From Prevotella sp. OH937_COT-195 (GTDB lineage: Bacteria; Bacteroidota; Bacteroidia; Bacteroidales; Bacteroidaceae), in contig NZ_RQZH01000003.1 in assembly GCF_003932845.1 (NCBI RefSeq), forward strand, positions 62,001 to 126,000: a stretch of DNA of 64,000 nucleotides, given 5' to 3'. The notes under the pieces are model-generated. The model was given only the letters and a program-made list of their open reading frames with translations, was not told the DNA's origin and searched no databases. Below, piece after piece: positions 8,903-18,518 of this stretch (the first letter of the stretch is position 1; each line of letters opens with the position of its first letter). The position numbers and the translations under genes were made by a program.

Positions 8903-9511
8903 TTACAATTTTACGACAAGATTCATTCCCATGGGCGAGACCGACAGGACATAACGGTCGCGGTCGGGCAATATCAATTTTCCGATATAATATCCTGCCT
9001 CCGCAGCGGCAATGCCTATGGCGGCACCCGTAACGACATCACCCCAGCGATGACGATTGCGCCGCACACGGTCGATGGCGGTGATTGTGGCAACGGTATA
9101 GCCTCCCACTGTTATCCACGGCGACACTTGTCCGTACTCCTTTGCCATAAGTGTGGCACCGGCAAAGGCTATTGCGGTATGTCCCGACGGAAACGAACGG
9201 TTGTCGGTACGGTCGGGACGCATGGTGTGTATTGTGTGCTTCATGGTGTAGCAAATACCTGCGGTAACGACATACGATACGGCGGTGTTCACGGCAAGTC
9301 TCCCCCACTCGCTCTTGCTCTCTACGCCGAGTGCTTTCAGTGTCAACACTGTTGCAAACGGCATGTATTGCAACACATCGTCGATACCGTCGCCATGAAA
9401 TCTCTTGCCATTCTGCTCCACCGGCAATGTTACATTCTTTGCCGCAGACTCTTGTGCCGTACATGGCAAAGCACTAAATAACAATACACAGACGAAAAGT
9501 ATGTTTTTCAT
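8903..9511 (-). CDS. PAP2-family phosphatase, secreted or membrane-anchored
   Basis: 202 residues with a cleavable signal peptide ending near CTAQ (residue 20). All three PAP2 signature blocks are present: KHTIHTMRP (K-x6-RP), SFPSGHT, and RVRRNRHRWGD (R-x5-H-x3-D). The family includes undecaprenyl-pyrophosphate and lipid A phosphatases working on the periplasmic side. Lying among lipid-linked glycan genes, it may recycle polyprenyl pyrophosphate or trim lipid A (inference). Only about three short hydrophobic helices follow the signal, fewer than in the integral BacA-type or PgpB proteins. Confidence 0.85.
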   Translation of the reverse strand: MKNILFVCVLLFSALPCTAQESAAKNVTLPVEQNGKRFHGDGIDDVLQYMPFATVLTLKALGVESKSEWGRLAVNTAVSYVVTAGICYTMKHTIHTMRPDRTDNRSFPSGHTAIAFAGATLMAKEYGQVSPWITVGGYTVATITAIDRVRRNRHRWGDVVTGAAIGIAAAEAGYYIGKLILPDRDRYVLSVSPMGMNLVVKL

Positions 9512-9550
9512 TATTATATTGTCATAAATACTGCTTTTAAAATTTATCTG

Positions 9551-10132
9551 TCATCGCTTCTCCATCAAATGAACATAGCGCATGCCGTCGGCAACGGCAT
9601 CGGAAGTGGCACTGTCGGCAAGTCTGCCGAGCAGCGAGTATGCGTAAGGAAGCGCCGCCGCCGGTCCCTCGCCGGTGGTTATGTTGCCGTCTACCGTGAA
9701 CAATTCGGCGGTATATTCCGCGCCGGTGAGCATCTGTTCAAACCCGGGATAGCATGTGGCACGGCGACCGCGAAGCAATCCAAGACCACCAAGCACCATT
9801 GGCGCGGCACATATCGCTGCAATCATCTTGCCTTTTTCCGCCTGACGGAGCAAAGCTTTTTTCACTCCCTCGTGGTCGTTTAGATTGGCAGCACCGGGCA
9901 TACCGCCGGGCAGCATCAGCAGATCGGCATCGCCAAGCATCGGTTCCGCCTCCTCGAAAGTAAGATCGGTGTGCATCTTAACGCCGTGTGCCGATTCCAC
10001 GATATTGGTCTCCGTGATGCTTACCGTCTTTATATCAACACCTCCGCGACGCAAAACATCAACGGGAATAATTGCTTCGATGTCCTCGAAACCGTTTGCC
10101 ATAAACTGAAAAACTTTTGCCATGATAATCAT
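9551..10132 (-). CDS. DJ-1/PfpI family protein (YajL-like)
   Basis: 193 residues beginning MIIMAKVFQFMANGFEDIEA. It has the conserved glutamate of GFEDIEA, the LMLPGGMPGA loop, and the nucleophile elbow AAICAAPMVLG containing the active cysteine (about residue 109). Members act in protection against carbonyl and oxidative stress or as chaperone/deglycase-like proteins, with debated activity. It is divergent from nadK. The length matches the YajL/ThiJ subgroup. A start at the third methionine codon (10123) is equally plausible. Confidence 0.85.
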   Translation of the reverse strand: MIIMAKVFQFMANGFEDIEAIIPVDVLRRGGVDIKTVSITETNIVESAHGVKMHTDLTFEEAEPMLGDADLLMLPGGMPGAANLNDHEGVKKALLRQAEKGKMIAAICAAPMVLGGLGLLRGRRATCYPGFEQMLTGAEYTAELFTVDGNITTGEGPAAALPYAYSLLGRLADSATSDAVADGMRYVHLMEKR

Positions 10133-10170
10133 TTTTACTGTCAGAATTACATTGTTTCAATTAAAAACAC

Positions 10171-10178
10171 TACCTTTG
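10171..10178 (+). promoter_or_regulatory. -7 element ahead of nadK
   Basis: TACCTTTG, with a TTG at 10152-10154. The 16-base gap is shorter than usual, so the -33 assignment is weak. Confidence 0.4.
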
Positions 10179-10289
10179 CAGGAGTTGGCAGCCGCACGCA
10201 ATGGCAGAATACCATACCGCAAAGATACGAAAACTTTGCAAAACGGCAAAGGGGTTGGCGACAAAAGTTTTAAAAAACAAACAAGAAAA

Positions 10290-11189
10290 ATGCAACAACA
10301 ACGGTTTCGATTTGCACTCTTCGGCAACAGTTACCAGCCCCGTGGCGGTGCGGTTGCATACGAATTCATCGACCATGTGAAACGGCGTGGCGGAGAAGTG
10401 TGCATAGAAAAAGACTTTTACGGGTATCTGTCGAATCTCGGAAGAATTGCGCTCGGCGAGTTTGACACGTTCGAGGTCGATCAACCCGATGCCGATTTTG
10501 TGGTATCGATAGGCGGAGACGGCACGCTGCTTAAGGCGGCAAACCATGTTGGGGAACGCGGACTGCCCATCATCGGGATAAACACCGGGCGACTGGGGTT
10601 TCTCGCCGACACCACGGATGCGGAGACAGAGGTTACCGTAAATGCGATTTTCGACGGTAAATTCAACCTTGAAGAGCATGCGGTGATTGAGGTATGCACG
10701 GAGAACGGAATTGTTGCAGGCAGTCCGTTCGCGCTCAACGACATCGCCGTACTAAAACGCGACAACGCCTCGATGATTTCAATAACGGCGGCGATAAACG
10801 GGGAATATCTCACCACTTACCAGGCCGACGGATTGATTATCTCCACACCAACAGGTTCAACGGCATACTCGCTTTCAAACGGCGGACCGATAATGGCTCC
10901 TATGTCCGGAGTGTTGAGTCTGACGGCTGTCGCTCCACACAGTCTCAACGTGCGCCCGATAGTAATTCCCGACAATGCTGAGATTAGTCTGTCGGTGGAA
11001 AGCAGGTCGCACAGTTTCCTCATAGCAATAGACGGCCGCTCGGAAAAATGCACCGAAAACACAACCATTACCATCCGCAGGGCACGGCACAACATCAAGA
11101 TTATGCGACTTGCCGGGCGCAACTACTATTCCACACTGAGAGAGAAAATGATGTGGGGAAGAGACAACAGAGTCGGCAATAAGAGTTGA
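10290..11189 (+). CDS. nadK: NAD kinase
   Basis: 299 residues from MQQQRFRFALFGNSYQ. The ATP/NAD kinase motifs are clear: GGDGTLLKAA (about residue 74), NTGRLGFLAD, and TPTGSTAYSLSNGGPI. The enzyme phosphorylates NAD to NADP in the cytosol. The open frame extends 56 codons upstream, but those codons cover the DJ-1/nadK promoter region, and only the ATG at 10290 fits the family N-terminus. It is divergent from the DJ-1 gene and followed by an ABC exporter with about 200 bases between, so it is probably its own transcript. Confidence 0.95.
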   Translation: MQQQRFRFALFGNSYQPRGGAVAYEFIDHVKRRGGEVCIEKDFYGYLSNLGRIALGEFDTFEVDQPDADFVVSIGGDGTLLKAANHVGERGLPIIGINTGRLGFLADTTDAETEVTVNAIFDGKFNLEEHAVIEVCTENGIVAGSPFALNDIAVLKRDNASMISITAAINGEYLTTYQADGLIISTPTGSTAYSLSNGGPIMAPMSGVLSLTAVAPHSLNVRPIVIPDNAEISLSVESRSHSFLIAIDGRSEKCTENTTITIRRARHNIKIMRLAGRNYYSTLREKMMWGRDNRVGNKS

Positions 11190-11388
11190 GCGACAAGCGA
11201 CAAAGATTGAAAGACAAGCATGGAGGAGTGTATGAAATACACTTTATGGCGATTTTCGATTATGACGGGTTTCACAAATCGACTTTGTCCGGTTGAAAAA
11301 TTGTTTCCGTATACAAGTCACCCGCAATGCAAAATTAATCTTCACGGTGGTAATTCATAAAGTCCGCCTAATCAATTTCCGAATCAGA

Positions 11389-13059
11389 ATGAAAATAAAG
11401 GAACTGCTTAAGATGGAAAACAACCGCTACCCGGCACGCGACATAATACGCTGGTTGTGGCGGGCATGGCGCGGAAACCGCTTGCAGGCGGTGCTCAATG
11501 CTTCGCTCGGACTGCTCGGTGTATGCGTAAGTCTCGCGCAGGTGTGGGCAGTGCAAAACGCCATAGACGTGGCATCACACTCTATCGAAGGCTCGTTGTA
11601 CCTCGCGGTGGCACTGATGGGAGGTCTTGTCATCTGCGACTTTGCCATTCATGTGTCTGCAATATGGGTGCGGAACATACTCGGAATACGTGCACAAAAC
11701 CGCATGCAACAGCGAATGCTCGACCGGATACTGCGCTCGGAATGGCATGGCAGGGAGCGTTTCCACAGCGGCGACGTCATCAACAGACTCGAAGGCGACA
11801 TTAACAACGTAGTGATTTTCCTCACAGAGACAATTCCGAACACCCTTTCCGTGCTTGCCATGTTCTTGGGTGCTTTCTTCTATCTCTTCAAAATGGATCA
11901 TTTTTTGGCGTTGCTAATCATCGCCATGTTGCCGATATTCATTCTTGTGAGCAAAGTATATATGAAGAAAATGCGGAAACTCACCCGAAAGGTGCGCGAC
12001 AGCGACTCGAAAGTGCAGAGCGTATTGCAAGAAACCGTACAGAACAGAATGCTCATAAAAACCCTCGAAAGCGACTCAATGATGGTTGACAGACTGGAAA
12101 CCACACAGAGCGAACTGCGCCAAAACGTTGTGAAACGTACAAAGTTCTCGGTTACATCGAACCTTATACTTAACTTCGGATTTGCTCTCGGGTATCTCAT
12201 TGCATTCCTATGGAGCGCAATGCGAATGTTTAATTACACACTGTCATTCGGCGGAATGACGGCATTCCTGCAATTAGTGGCAAAAATACAGGGGCCGGCA
12301 CGCTCGCTTACAAAACTCGTGCCGGCATTCGTCAGTGTGTTTACGGCTGCCGAAAGACTCATGGAATTGGAGGAGAACCCTCTTGAGGAACAGGGCGACC
12401 CGATAGAGTTGGAAGGACCGTGCGGCGTGCGACTCGACAACGTTTCGTATGCCTATTCTGCCAATGAGCGTTACATATTGAAACGACTTACGTTCGATTT
12501 CCCGCCTGGGTCGTGTACCGCAATTCTCGGAGAGACGGGAGCCGGCAAGACAACTCTTGTGCGAATGATACTCGCATTGATACGACCGAATTACGGGAGA
12601 GCCTTGATATATAACAAAGAAAAGGAACTCAACCTGTCTCCATTGATGAGATGCAACTTCGTGTATGTGCCGCAGGGAAACACACTGCTTAGCGGAACAA
12701 TACGCGAGAATCTGCACCTCGGACGCGTAGAGGCAACCGAGGAGGAGATGAACGATGCACTGCGAGAGGCTTGTGCCGATTTCGTTTTCTCGCTGCCAAA
12801 CGGCATCGACACCGCATGCAGCGAGAGCGGAGGAGGATTAAGCGAAGGACAGGCACAGCGAATTGCCATAGCGCGTGCACTGCTCAGGTGCGGGAGTATC
12901 ATGCTTTTCGATGAGGCAACAAGTGCGCTCGACCCTGAAACCGAGCGACAACTGCTGAAAAACATACTCGAGAAACACGATAAAACGGTAATCTTTATCA
13001 CGCACCGACACGCAGTGGTTGAATATTGCGACCACACACTGCATGTTGACAGGATATGA
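11389..13059 (+). CDS. ABC exporter with fused membrane and ATPase domains
   Basis: About 556 residues from MKIKELLKMENN. The N-terminal half has six membrane helices of the ABCB/MsbA exporter type. The C-terminal half is a complete nucleotide-binding domain: Walker A GETGAGKTT, signature LSEGQ (variant of LSGGQ), Walker B SIMLFDEATSALD and switch FITHRHAVVEYC. It works as a homodimer or as half of a heterodimer, exporting lipid, glycolipid or drug. It neighbours envelope genes but not an obvious partner gene. Upstream codons to 11293 are open but have no family resemblance. A start at 11413 is also possible. Confidence 0.88.
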   Translation: MKIKELLKMENNRYPARDIIRWLWRAWRGNRLQAVLNASLGLLGVCVSLAQVWAVQNAIDVASHSIEGSLYLAVALMGGLVICDFAIHVSAIWVRNILGIRAQNRMQQRMLDRILRSEWHGRERFHSGDVINRLEGDINNVVIFLTETIPNTLSVLAMFLGAFFYLFKMDHFLALLIIAMLPIFILVSKVYMKKMRKLTRKVRDSDSKVQSVLQETVQNRMLIKTLESDSMMVDRLETTQSELRQNVVKRTKFSVTSNLILNFGFALGYLIAFLWSAMRMFNYTLSFGGMTAFLQLVAKIQGPARSLTKLVPAFVSVFTAAERLMELEENPLEEQGDPIELEGPCGVRLDNVSYAYSANERYILKRLTFDFPPGSCTAILGETGAGKTTLVRMILALIRPNYGRALIYNKEKELNLSPLMRCNFVYVPQGNTLLSGTIRENLHLGRVEATEEEMNDALREACADFVFSLPNGIDTACSESGGGLSEGQAQRIAIARALLRCGSIMLFDEATSALDPETERQLLKNILEKHDKTVIFITHRHAVVEYCDHTLHVDRI

Positions 13060-13088
13060 AATACCGTCACACAACATGGTAACACAAC

Positions 13089-14159
13089 CTAAATCTTAGG
13101 CTTCGGGATATATTTCAATATATATTGCAGCAACATCGACATGGCAAAAGCCGTGAAAACATAGATGAAAATGCCTGTATATATATCGCTGCGACGATAA
13201 TGACCGATTATTATTTCACGCGCAAGGGGGTGCATAACGAAAATTGCAGCAGAAAGAGTGCCTGTCCACGAAAAAGGATTTAACAGGAATGGAGGCAGAA
13301 GACGCACCGTACTTACTGCACCAATGACGACGAAAGCCGGAGTCCAAAGCCACCAACCGAACCGGAAACTGCCGAACAATACCACCACAAACGACAACAA
13401 TGTCAATGCCAAATAGCCCGCACGCGGTAACTCACGCCCCCAACGGGCATAGGCAATTCCCATGGCAAAGGGAAGAACTGCACCGAAAAAGTTGTATCTT
13501 ACGTGGTTGAGGACATTCTCGCCCAACGCGTTCGCAAGCAACTGAACCACCCAACAGAGAACCACGAAGACAACGAGTATCTTCCAACCGCGCCAACGGT
13601 TGAACACAAGAACATACAAAGCGTATAACTGTAGCATGAGACCGAAATACCAGTACGGTCCCGGTTTTATCACCTTGTCAGGATACTTGAACACAAAATT
13701 TATCACCATTCCCAACTGTGCAAGTATCCTGTCGAAAGAATAGACTACCGCACCGTCGTTGTTTCGCAGGAAATATACCGCAACGAAAACAACGTAACCT
13801 ATTATCATCAAACGGAAAAGTTTCAGGAAATGATAACGCATGAAAGGCAGAGGAGCAGGCATCGAGAATTGGGCATCGTTGCCATTTCCGTCTTTAATAC
13901 TTCCTTTCTCGTACTTCTTGACAAGTCCGTAACCACTCACAAAAAGAAAGACCGGCACGCCGTAATGACCGAAGAACGAGAGAATATGTATCAGTATGTC
14001 ATGGTCTGGCAACGTAAGTTTGTCCCAAAACTGCAACGCTTTGCCAACCGTGAACGTATATTCGTTCTCCTTCACGGCAAAACCGAGCAAATGACAGTAG
14101 TTGTGAAGCATTATGCCGAGTATGGCAATGCCGCGCAAAGCGTTATTTCTTATATCCAT
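13089..14159 (-). CDS. Acyltransferase 3 family membrane O-acyltransferase
   Basis: 356 residues with about ten hydrophobic helices. The start MDIRNNALRGIAILGIMLHNY carries the arginine/histidine arrangement of the family's first helix, and GHYGVPVFLFVSGYGLVKKYE is the typical second-helix block. It begins 33 bases after the phosphoethanolamine-transferase-like gene on the same strand, so the two are probably one operon decorating the same surface molecule with acyl and phospho groups (inference). It is only distantly similar to the other acyltransferase at 7775. The acceptor is unknown. Confidence 0.85.
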   Translation of the reverse strand: MDIRNNALRGIAILGIMLHNYCHLLGFAVKENEYTFTVGKALQFWDKLTLPDHDILIHILSFFGHYGVPVFLFVSGYGLVKKYEKGSIKDGNGNDAQFSMPAPLPFMRYHFLKLFRLMIIGYVVFVAVYFLRNNDGAVVYSFDRILAQLGMVINFVFKYPDKVIKPGPYWYFGLMLQLYALYVLVFNRWRGWKILVVFVVLCWVVQLLANALGENVLNHVRYNFFGAVLPFAMGIAYARWGRELPRAGYLALTLLSFVVVLFGSFRFGWWLWTPAFVVIGAVSTVRLLPPFLLNPFSWTGTLSAAIFVMHPLAREIIIGHYRRSDIYTGIFIYVFTAFAMSMLLQYILKYIPKPKI

Positions 14160-14192
14160 TGTTGATTGTCATTAAAAAAACATTCTACGCAT

Positions 14193-16049
14193 TCATTTCT
14201 CTTTCACCTTCTCAAGTTTGTCATAGTCGGTGGTTTTCTTCAGAATCCTCGGGCGTTTCTCGTCGTATTCTTCGCTCAAAACATCGAGCGAGGAACGATA
14301 CCATCGGGTGTGGATTCCGCCCAGACGAAGCAGCGAATGAGGCAGCGCGTCTGTCATATAACGTTTCTTCGCGGCGGCATTCAGCATCTTTACCATTTCC
14401 GGACGGGCATCGCGGTAACGGGCAGAACACCAGAACCACATCGGTATATCAAACTCCTCTCGGGCAAGTCGGGCAGTAATATCCGTGCTGTGCATACGCC
14501 CGAAGAAATGCACATTGCCCCCGTAGCACTCCTCGCCATGATCGGGGACGTATATCACTATCGCATCTTTGTCCTCGAAACGTTTCAATATTTCGTCCAT
14601 TATCGAGTCGTTGTAAAGTACGGCATTGTCATAGTCTGCCATTATTTGCTTCTCCTTGTTCGAGAAACCTTTGCGCCGGTAGTCTTCCTTACGGAAATGT
14701 TTCTGCTTGTCCGGTACCCGCGAGGCATATTTCACATGTTGTCCCATGAGATGTAGGATAATAAGGTTGTGCTCTCTGTCGGTCTTTTTGAGATTGTCAT
14801 ATTCCGTAACGACACCTGCATCGAAAGCATGCAGTTTTGTGTTGCGCGTGTCGAACATTGCACGGCTCAACGTCTCGTTGTTAAGGAAGAAGCCTCCGCT
14901 GAAATCATACACTGCCTCCTTCGCTTTCGGCAGAAACTGATTGGTAATGAAAGTGACATGATAGCCGGCACGGCGGAACAGTTCGGGGAAGAGCGGATAG
15001 TCGCACCAGTCGCCCTTGTCGCCCACGGCATACATCGAGAATATGTACTTAAAGACATAACTAGTGAGATTCCAAGGGGATATGGCATCGTTCATCTTTA
15101 TCAGTTCGCCACGCCGGTCACGTTCCACCTGTCGCGGAGTGGTGGGCTTTTCGTAACCGTACAACTGCGAATGGTGACGGTTGTAACTCTCGCCTATGAC
15201 AAGTACTATATTGGGCGATGCGAAACTGCAACTGTCAACGCGTGCCTCATCGATGCCGTCGATGAGCCGTGCCACCTGCCGCGACGTAAGTCTGTTGGCA
15301 TAGATACTGAATACGAGGCGGTAAAGAGGCTGGTAAAGGTTGGCACATGTCTTCTCGGTGAGTTCGTGTTCTATGTCGCCTATGTTGTCGTATGACATCA
15401 GCCGGTGTTCCGCCCGTTTGTTTTCCAAACACGACGAGAGAGAATATGCAAACAAGAGTATAACCGACAGCGACACGGCGGGATACAGATAATAAACTGG
15501 CGAATACCTCGTCGCAGCACAATGCCAAAAAGTTTCAATACGGTACAACAGCTCGTTTTTCTTTTCTTTCAGGAAAATGCAAGACAGCGAAAGTGCAATA
15601 TGAACCGCCATTACGAGCAACACCCACCCCAAACGGCTCAAAACAATTGACGGTCGGACGTACGAACGCAGAAACTCGGCAGCCTCGCCACTGTTGGTCT
15701 CGCCTACAAGAAGCAACATGGTAGGTGTCAGAGTGGAGTCGAAATTCACGAAACAATACACATCCGCCATGGCAACGGCATACGCAGCAATGTAGAACGA
15801 GCGCCGAACCCACCGCCTAACTTTCTCCGGTATGAGCGAAAGAACGATACAGAGGAGGTAAACATCAACGAAAAGTTCCTGCCACCAGAACTCGAAAACA
15901 TGCGCTCCCCGCCGTTCGGGAAGCACTGCGTAGGTGCATACCGTGCCGAGGACATACATCATAACAAAGAAAACAAAGTTTTTCCTTATCGGGACAGTCG
16001 CCGTGCCGAGCAATCTTATGATAACATGGAATATCTTCACATTCGCCAT
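14193..16049 (-). CDS. EptA/CptA-like phosphoethanolamine transferase (sulfatase fold)
   Basis: 618 residues: about five N-terminal membrane helices (residues 15-200), then a periplasmic alkaline-phosphatase-fold domain. Metal and nucleophile motifs are visible: NIVLVIGESYNRHHSQLYGY (metal glutamate), SPWNLTS (candidate threonine nucleophile), YVPDHGEECYGG and FGRMHST. Such enzymes move phosphoethanolamine from phosphatidylethanolamine to lipid A or core sugars, which changes surface charge and polymyxin susceptibility. It heads an operon with the acyltransferase ending at 13089. Its promoter lies so close that the transcript would be nearly leaderless. Confidence 0.85.
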   Translation of the reverse strand: MANVKIFHVIIRLLGTATVPIRKNFVFFVMMYVLGTVCTYAVLPERRGAHVFEFWWQELFVDVYLLCIVLSLIPEKVRRWVRRSFYIAAYAVAMADVYCFVNFDSTLTPTMLLLVGETNSGEAAEFLRSYVRPSIVLSRLGWVLLVMAVHIALSLSCIFLKEKKNELLYRIETFWHCAATRYSPVYYLYPAVSLSVILLFAYSLSSCLENKRAEHRLMSYDNIGDIEHELTEKTCANLYQPLYRLVFSIYANRLTSRQVARLIDGIDEARVDSCSFASPNIVLVIGESYNRHHSQLYGYEKPTTPRQVERDRRGELIKMNDAISPWNLTSYVFKYIFSMYAVGDKGDWCDYPLFPELFRRAGYHVTFITNQFLPKAKEAVYDFSGGFFLNNETLSRAMFDTRNTKLHAFDAGVVTEYDNLKKTDREHNLIILHLMGQHVKYASRVPDKQKHFRKEDYRRKGFSNKEKQIMADYDNAVLYNDSIMDEILKRFEDKDAIVIYVPDHGEECYGGNVHFFGRMHSTDITARLAREEFDIPMWFWCSARYRDARPEMVKMLNAAAKKRYMTDALPHSLLRLGGIHTRWYRSSLDVLSEEYDEKRPRILKKTTDYDKLEKVKEK

Positions 16050-16057
16050 TTTCGCCG

Positions 16058-16088
16058 CAAAATTACAGCAACTTTGCCTAATGGCAAA
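16058..16088 (-). promoter_or_regulatory. Promoter of the phosphoethanolamine transferase operon
   Basis: On the minus strand TTTG (16085-16088), 19 bases, TAATTTTG (16058-16065). The -7 box ends only eight bases before the start codon. Confidence 0.6.
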
Positions 16089-16140
16089 ATTTTACATCAT
16101 CAAATATAAAAGATTTAATACTGCGACGGTTGGCAATTTC

Positions 16141-16219
16141 GGCTGAATTGTTCACCAAAACCGCCGAAATTGAAAAGCAAATTCGCCGAAATTGTAAAGT
16201 AAAACAGGCGGTTTTACAG
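16141..16219. repeat. 22-bp-period repeat array, site B
   Basis: Units begin at 16141 (GGCTGAATTGTTCACCAAAA), 16163 (GCCGAAATTGAAAAGCAAA), 16185 (GCCGAAATTGTAAAGTAAAA) and 16207 (GGCGGTTTTACAG). Spacing is exactly 22 bases. The array lies between a glycosyltransferase gene end and the promoter of the eptA-like gene. Confidence 0.8.
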
Positions 16220-16260
16220 ACCGAAGAGACATGCCACGGAAAGAATAAGCGTGCCGTTTG

Positions 16261-17070
16261 TCAGCCGGCAAGCCGTCTCTTCAAGTCGCGAAATGCGAAA
16301 CACACATGCATGAAGAGTGTGGTAAACGTGCCATAGTGCCGGCACATTACGTCGTAGCGTTCTTTAAGCGAGGCACGGTGGTTTTGAGTCGTCCGGCCTT
16401 CTTGCAGATAATGTGCGACCACCTGATTTACATTGACCATGGGAAGAGCGTTGCGCTCGGCGTCTTTCATAATCTGGATACACCAGTCAACATCTGCAGA
16501 ATACTTGTATTTGAGGTTATAGGTAATGCGTGCGGCTATGTCTGCACGGGCATAGAAAGCCTGATGACAAACAAGCATGCCTTTGACAAACGAACGCCAC
16601 GACAGCCGTCGGGGAGCAGACAAATGTCTGTGACACACAAAATTGCCGCCGGCATCATATATGTCGGTATCCCCGTAAATAACCGCCGGCAGCAGTCGCC
16701 TCTCATTCTCTTTAACGTCGAGGCATGCTTTTTCTGTAATCTCCGCAAGCGTGCGGGGCGAGGCAAAAGTATCGCCGGCATTCATAAAAAGGACGTAGTT
16801 GCCCGTTGCCCGCTCCAGCCCTTTGTTCATGGCATCGTAAATGCCGCTGTCGGGTTCGGAGTTTATTAAAACGCAGTGACCGTTGCATGCCTCGTCCGAC
16901 CGCAAGCGGTATTCCTCGGCAACGGCGAGGGTTCCGTCCGTGGAAGCCCCGTCCACTATTATATGTTCCACCGCGGGATATGTCTGTCCGGCAACACTTT
17001 CGAACGTGCGTCCCGATACCTCCGCGGCATTGTATGTTACGGTTATTATGCTGAATGTAATCATCTTCAA
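16261..17070 (-). CDS. GT2-family glycosyltransferase
   Basis: 269 residues with the GT-A fold signatures of family 2: FSIITVTYNA at the N-terminus, HIIVDGASTDGT (about residue 35), SEPDSGIYDAMNKGLERATG and LFMNAGD. This subgroup (WcaA/WfgS-like) adds hexoses to O-antigen or capsule repeat units in the cytosol. It lies three bases downstream of the GT4 gene and is certainly co-transcribed with it. The sugar donor cannot be assigned. Confidence 0.88.
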   Translation of the reverse strand: MKMITFSIITVTYNAAEVSGRTFESVAGQTYPAVEHIIVDGASTDGTLAVAEEYRLRSDEACNGHCVLINSEPDSGIYDAMNKGLERATGNYVLFMNAGDTFASPRTLAEITEKACLDVKENERRLLPAVIYGDTDIYDAGGNFVCHRHLSAPRRLSWRSFVKGMLVCHQAFYARADIAARITYNLKYKYSADVDWCIQIMKDAERNALPMVNVNQVVAHYLQEGRTTQNHRASLKERYDVMCRHYGTFTTLFMHVCFAFRDLKRRLAG

Positions 17071-17073
17071 ATT

Positions 17074-18318
17074 CTATTTCATCAACTTGTAAATGTCTAT
17101 ATACTGTTGTGCCACCACACTCTCGGAATATCTATCAATCACATCGCGACGCAATGCCATGCGGTCTGCCAGACCGTCGAGAGCAGCCCACACTATACCT
17201 TCGGCAAGGCTCTGCGAGTCTTTCCACCGAGCGAGATAGCCGTTCTCTCGATGACGCACTATGTCGGTTTGTCCGCTGTTATCGAACGTAACGGGCAGAC
17301 ATCCGCATGCCAATGCTTCGATGAGGGTCTGCCCGAAGGTTTCGTACAGAGATGAAGAAACCACACAGTTGGCGGCAGAATACATCATGGACAACTTCTC
17401 GTCACCCTTCACATAGCCGTCATATATATAATGTATTGGGAAATCGTGCAGTACCGACTCGTCTTTAATGCCCCCGAAGAGCAGCAGACAGAGGTCGTCT
17501 TTCGGCAACATTCCATTATCAATTATATGTCTTATTGCCTCGCGAAGAAAATTAAATCCTTTAATTTTATTATCTATTCGCGCTGCACCGAACATCACGA
17601 CATACTTTTGCCTGATGCCGAGACGGCGGCGGGAGTCATCGCGTGGAAAAAGTCGGAAGCGCGAAAGAGACAACACGTTGGGAACGACACGAACGTCACG
17701 GTCTGCCAACAGTGCACTTTGTCGTGCCTCACGTTGCAGCCATGTGCTCACGGCAACAAAACTCACGTCTGTCCCCGAGAGCATTTTCTGTTTCCGGACG
17801 AACACCTTTCGCGATAAATCTTTCTCGTGGGAGAAACGCAGAAAAGGGCATCTTCCGCACCGTTCGACAAAGCGGCGGCACTCGTGTGCATAGTGACAGA
17901 TTGCCGTGAGTTGCCACATGTCGTGCATGGTCCATACCACGGGCTTGCCACTGCGGAGTATTTTTCCCATGTCGCCGAGCGAGAGCATTCCCTGATTTAC
18001 CCAGTGCAGGTGTATGATGTCTGCATCGCGGAATGCTTTCGTGCGGGTAATGTCTTGTCCGGTATTGGCTATCGACACCGTGAAAAGGTTGTCTCGGGAA
18101 AACATGTTTGAGACGAAAATACGCATACGCTCCCACAGAAAATTCCATTTCTGCCGCAATCTCCCCGGCAACAGTTCCACGAACGGGGTTTCCGTAAGAC
18201 GTTCTCGCACAAGCATTCGCGCCTCGACACCGTTGTTGTTGAGGGCTTCGGCAAGTCTTCTGGCAGCCGTCGAGGCTCCGCCACTCGCATCGCTCGTGTT
18301 CACTATCAATACTTTCAT
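17074..18318 (-). CDS. GT4-family glycosyltransferase
   Basis: 414 residues. The N-terminal nucleotide-fold start MKVLIVNTSDASGGASTAAR is typical of retaining GT-B enzymes. The C-terminal donor site has the full E-x7-E motif, YETFGQTLIEALACG (about residue 341). It is the first gene of a two-gene operon with the GT2 enzyme, so both probably act on the same surface glycan. A good promoter lies at 18359-18389. Confidence 0.88.
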   Translation of the reverse strand: MKVLIVNTSDASGGASTAARRLAEALNNNGVEARMLVRERLTETPFVELLPGRLRQKWNFLWERMRIFVSNMFSRDNLFTVSIANTGQDITRTKAFRDADIIHLHWVNQGMLSLGDMGKILRSGKPVVWTMHDMWQLTAICHYAHECRRFVERCGRCPFLRFSHEKDLSRKVFVRKQKMLSGTDVSFVAVSTWLQREARQSALLADRDVRVVPNVLSLSRFRLFPRDDSRRRLGIRQKYVVMFGAARIDNKIKGFNFLREAIRHIIDNGMLPKDDLCLLLFGGIKDESVLHDFPIHYIYDGYVKGDEKLSMMYSAANCVVSSSLYETFGQTLIEALACGCLPVTFDNSGQTDIVRHRENGYLARWKDSQSLAEGIVWAALDGLADRMALRRDVIDRYSESVVAQQYIDIYKLMK

Positions 18319-18358
18319 CTGCTATTTTACCCCTCGAATGGGCTTTTAAAACATAAAG

Positions 18359-18389
18359 CAAAGGTACTCCTAATTTATGTAAAAACAAA
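18359..18389 (-). promoter_or_regulatory. Promoter of the GT4-GT2 operon
   Basis: Minus strand TTTG (18386-18389), 19 bases, TACCTTTG (18359-18366). Predicted transcription starts about 30 bases before the GT4 start codon. Confidence 0.7.
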
Positions 18390-18481
18390 ACGAAAACGAC
18401 ATTTTAGTCATTGTTTCCGCACACAACGGATTGATTTACCTCAAGAAAAGCACTAAAAGCAATAAATATCCGGCATGTATG

Positions 18482-18512
18482 TTGCGTGTAATTCATAATA
18501 GTCATACCTTTG
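18482..18512 (+). promoter_or_regulatory. Promoter of a candidate small RNA
   Basis: TTG (18482-18484), 20 bases, TACCTTTG (18505-18512). No open frame of note follows, but a strong terminator does about 190 bases on. Confidence 0.7.
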
Positions 18513-18518
18513 CACCGT

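Noticed and set aside
10122..10289. 56-codon N-terminal extension of NAD kinase
   Set aside because: It overlaps the -7 element and the divergent DJ-1 start, and the family begins at MQQQRF.
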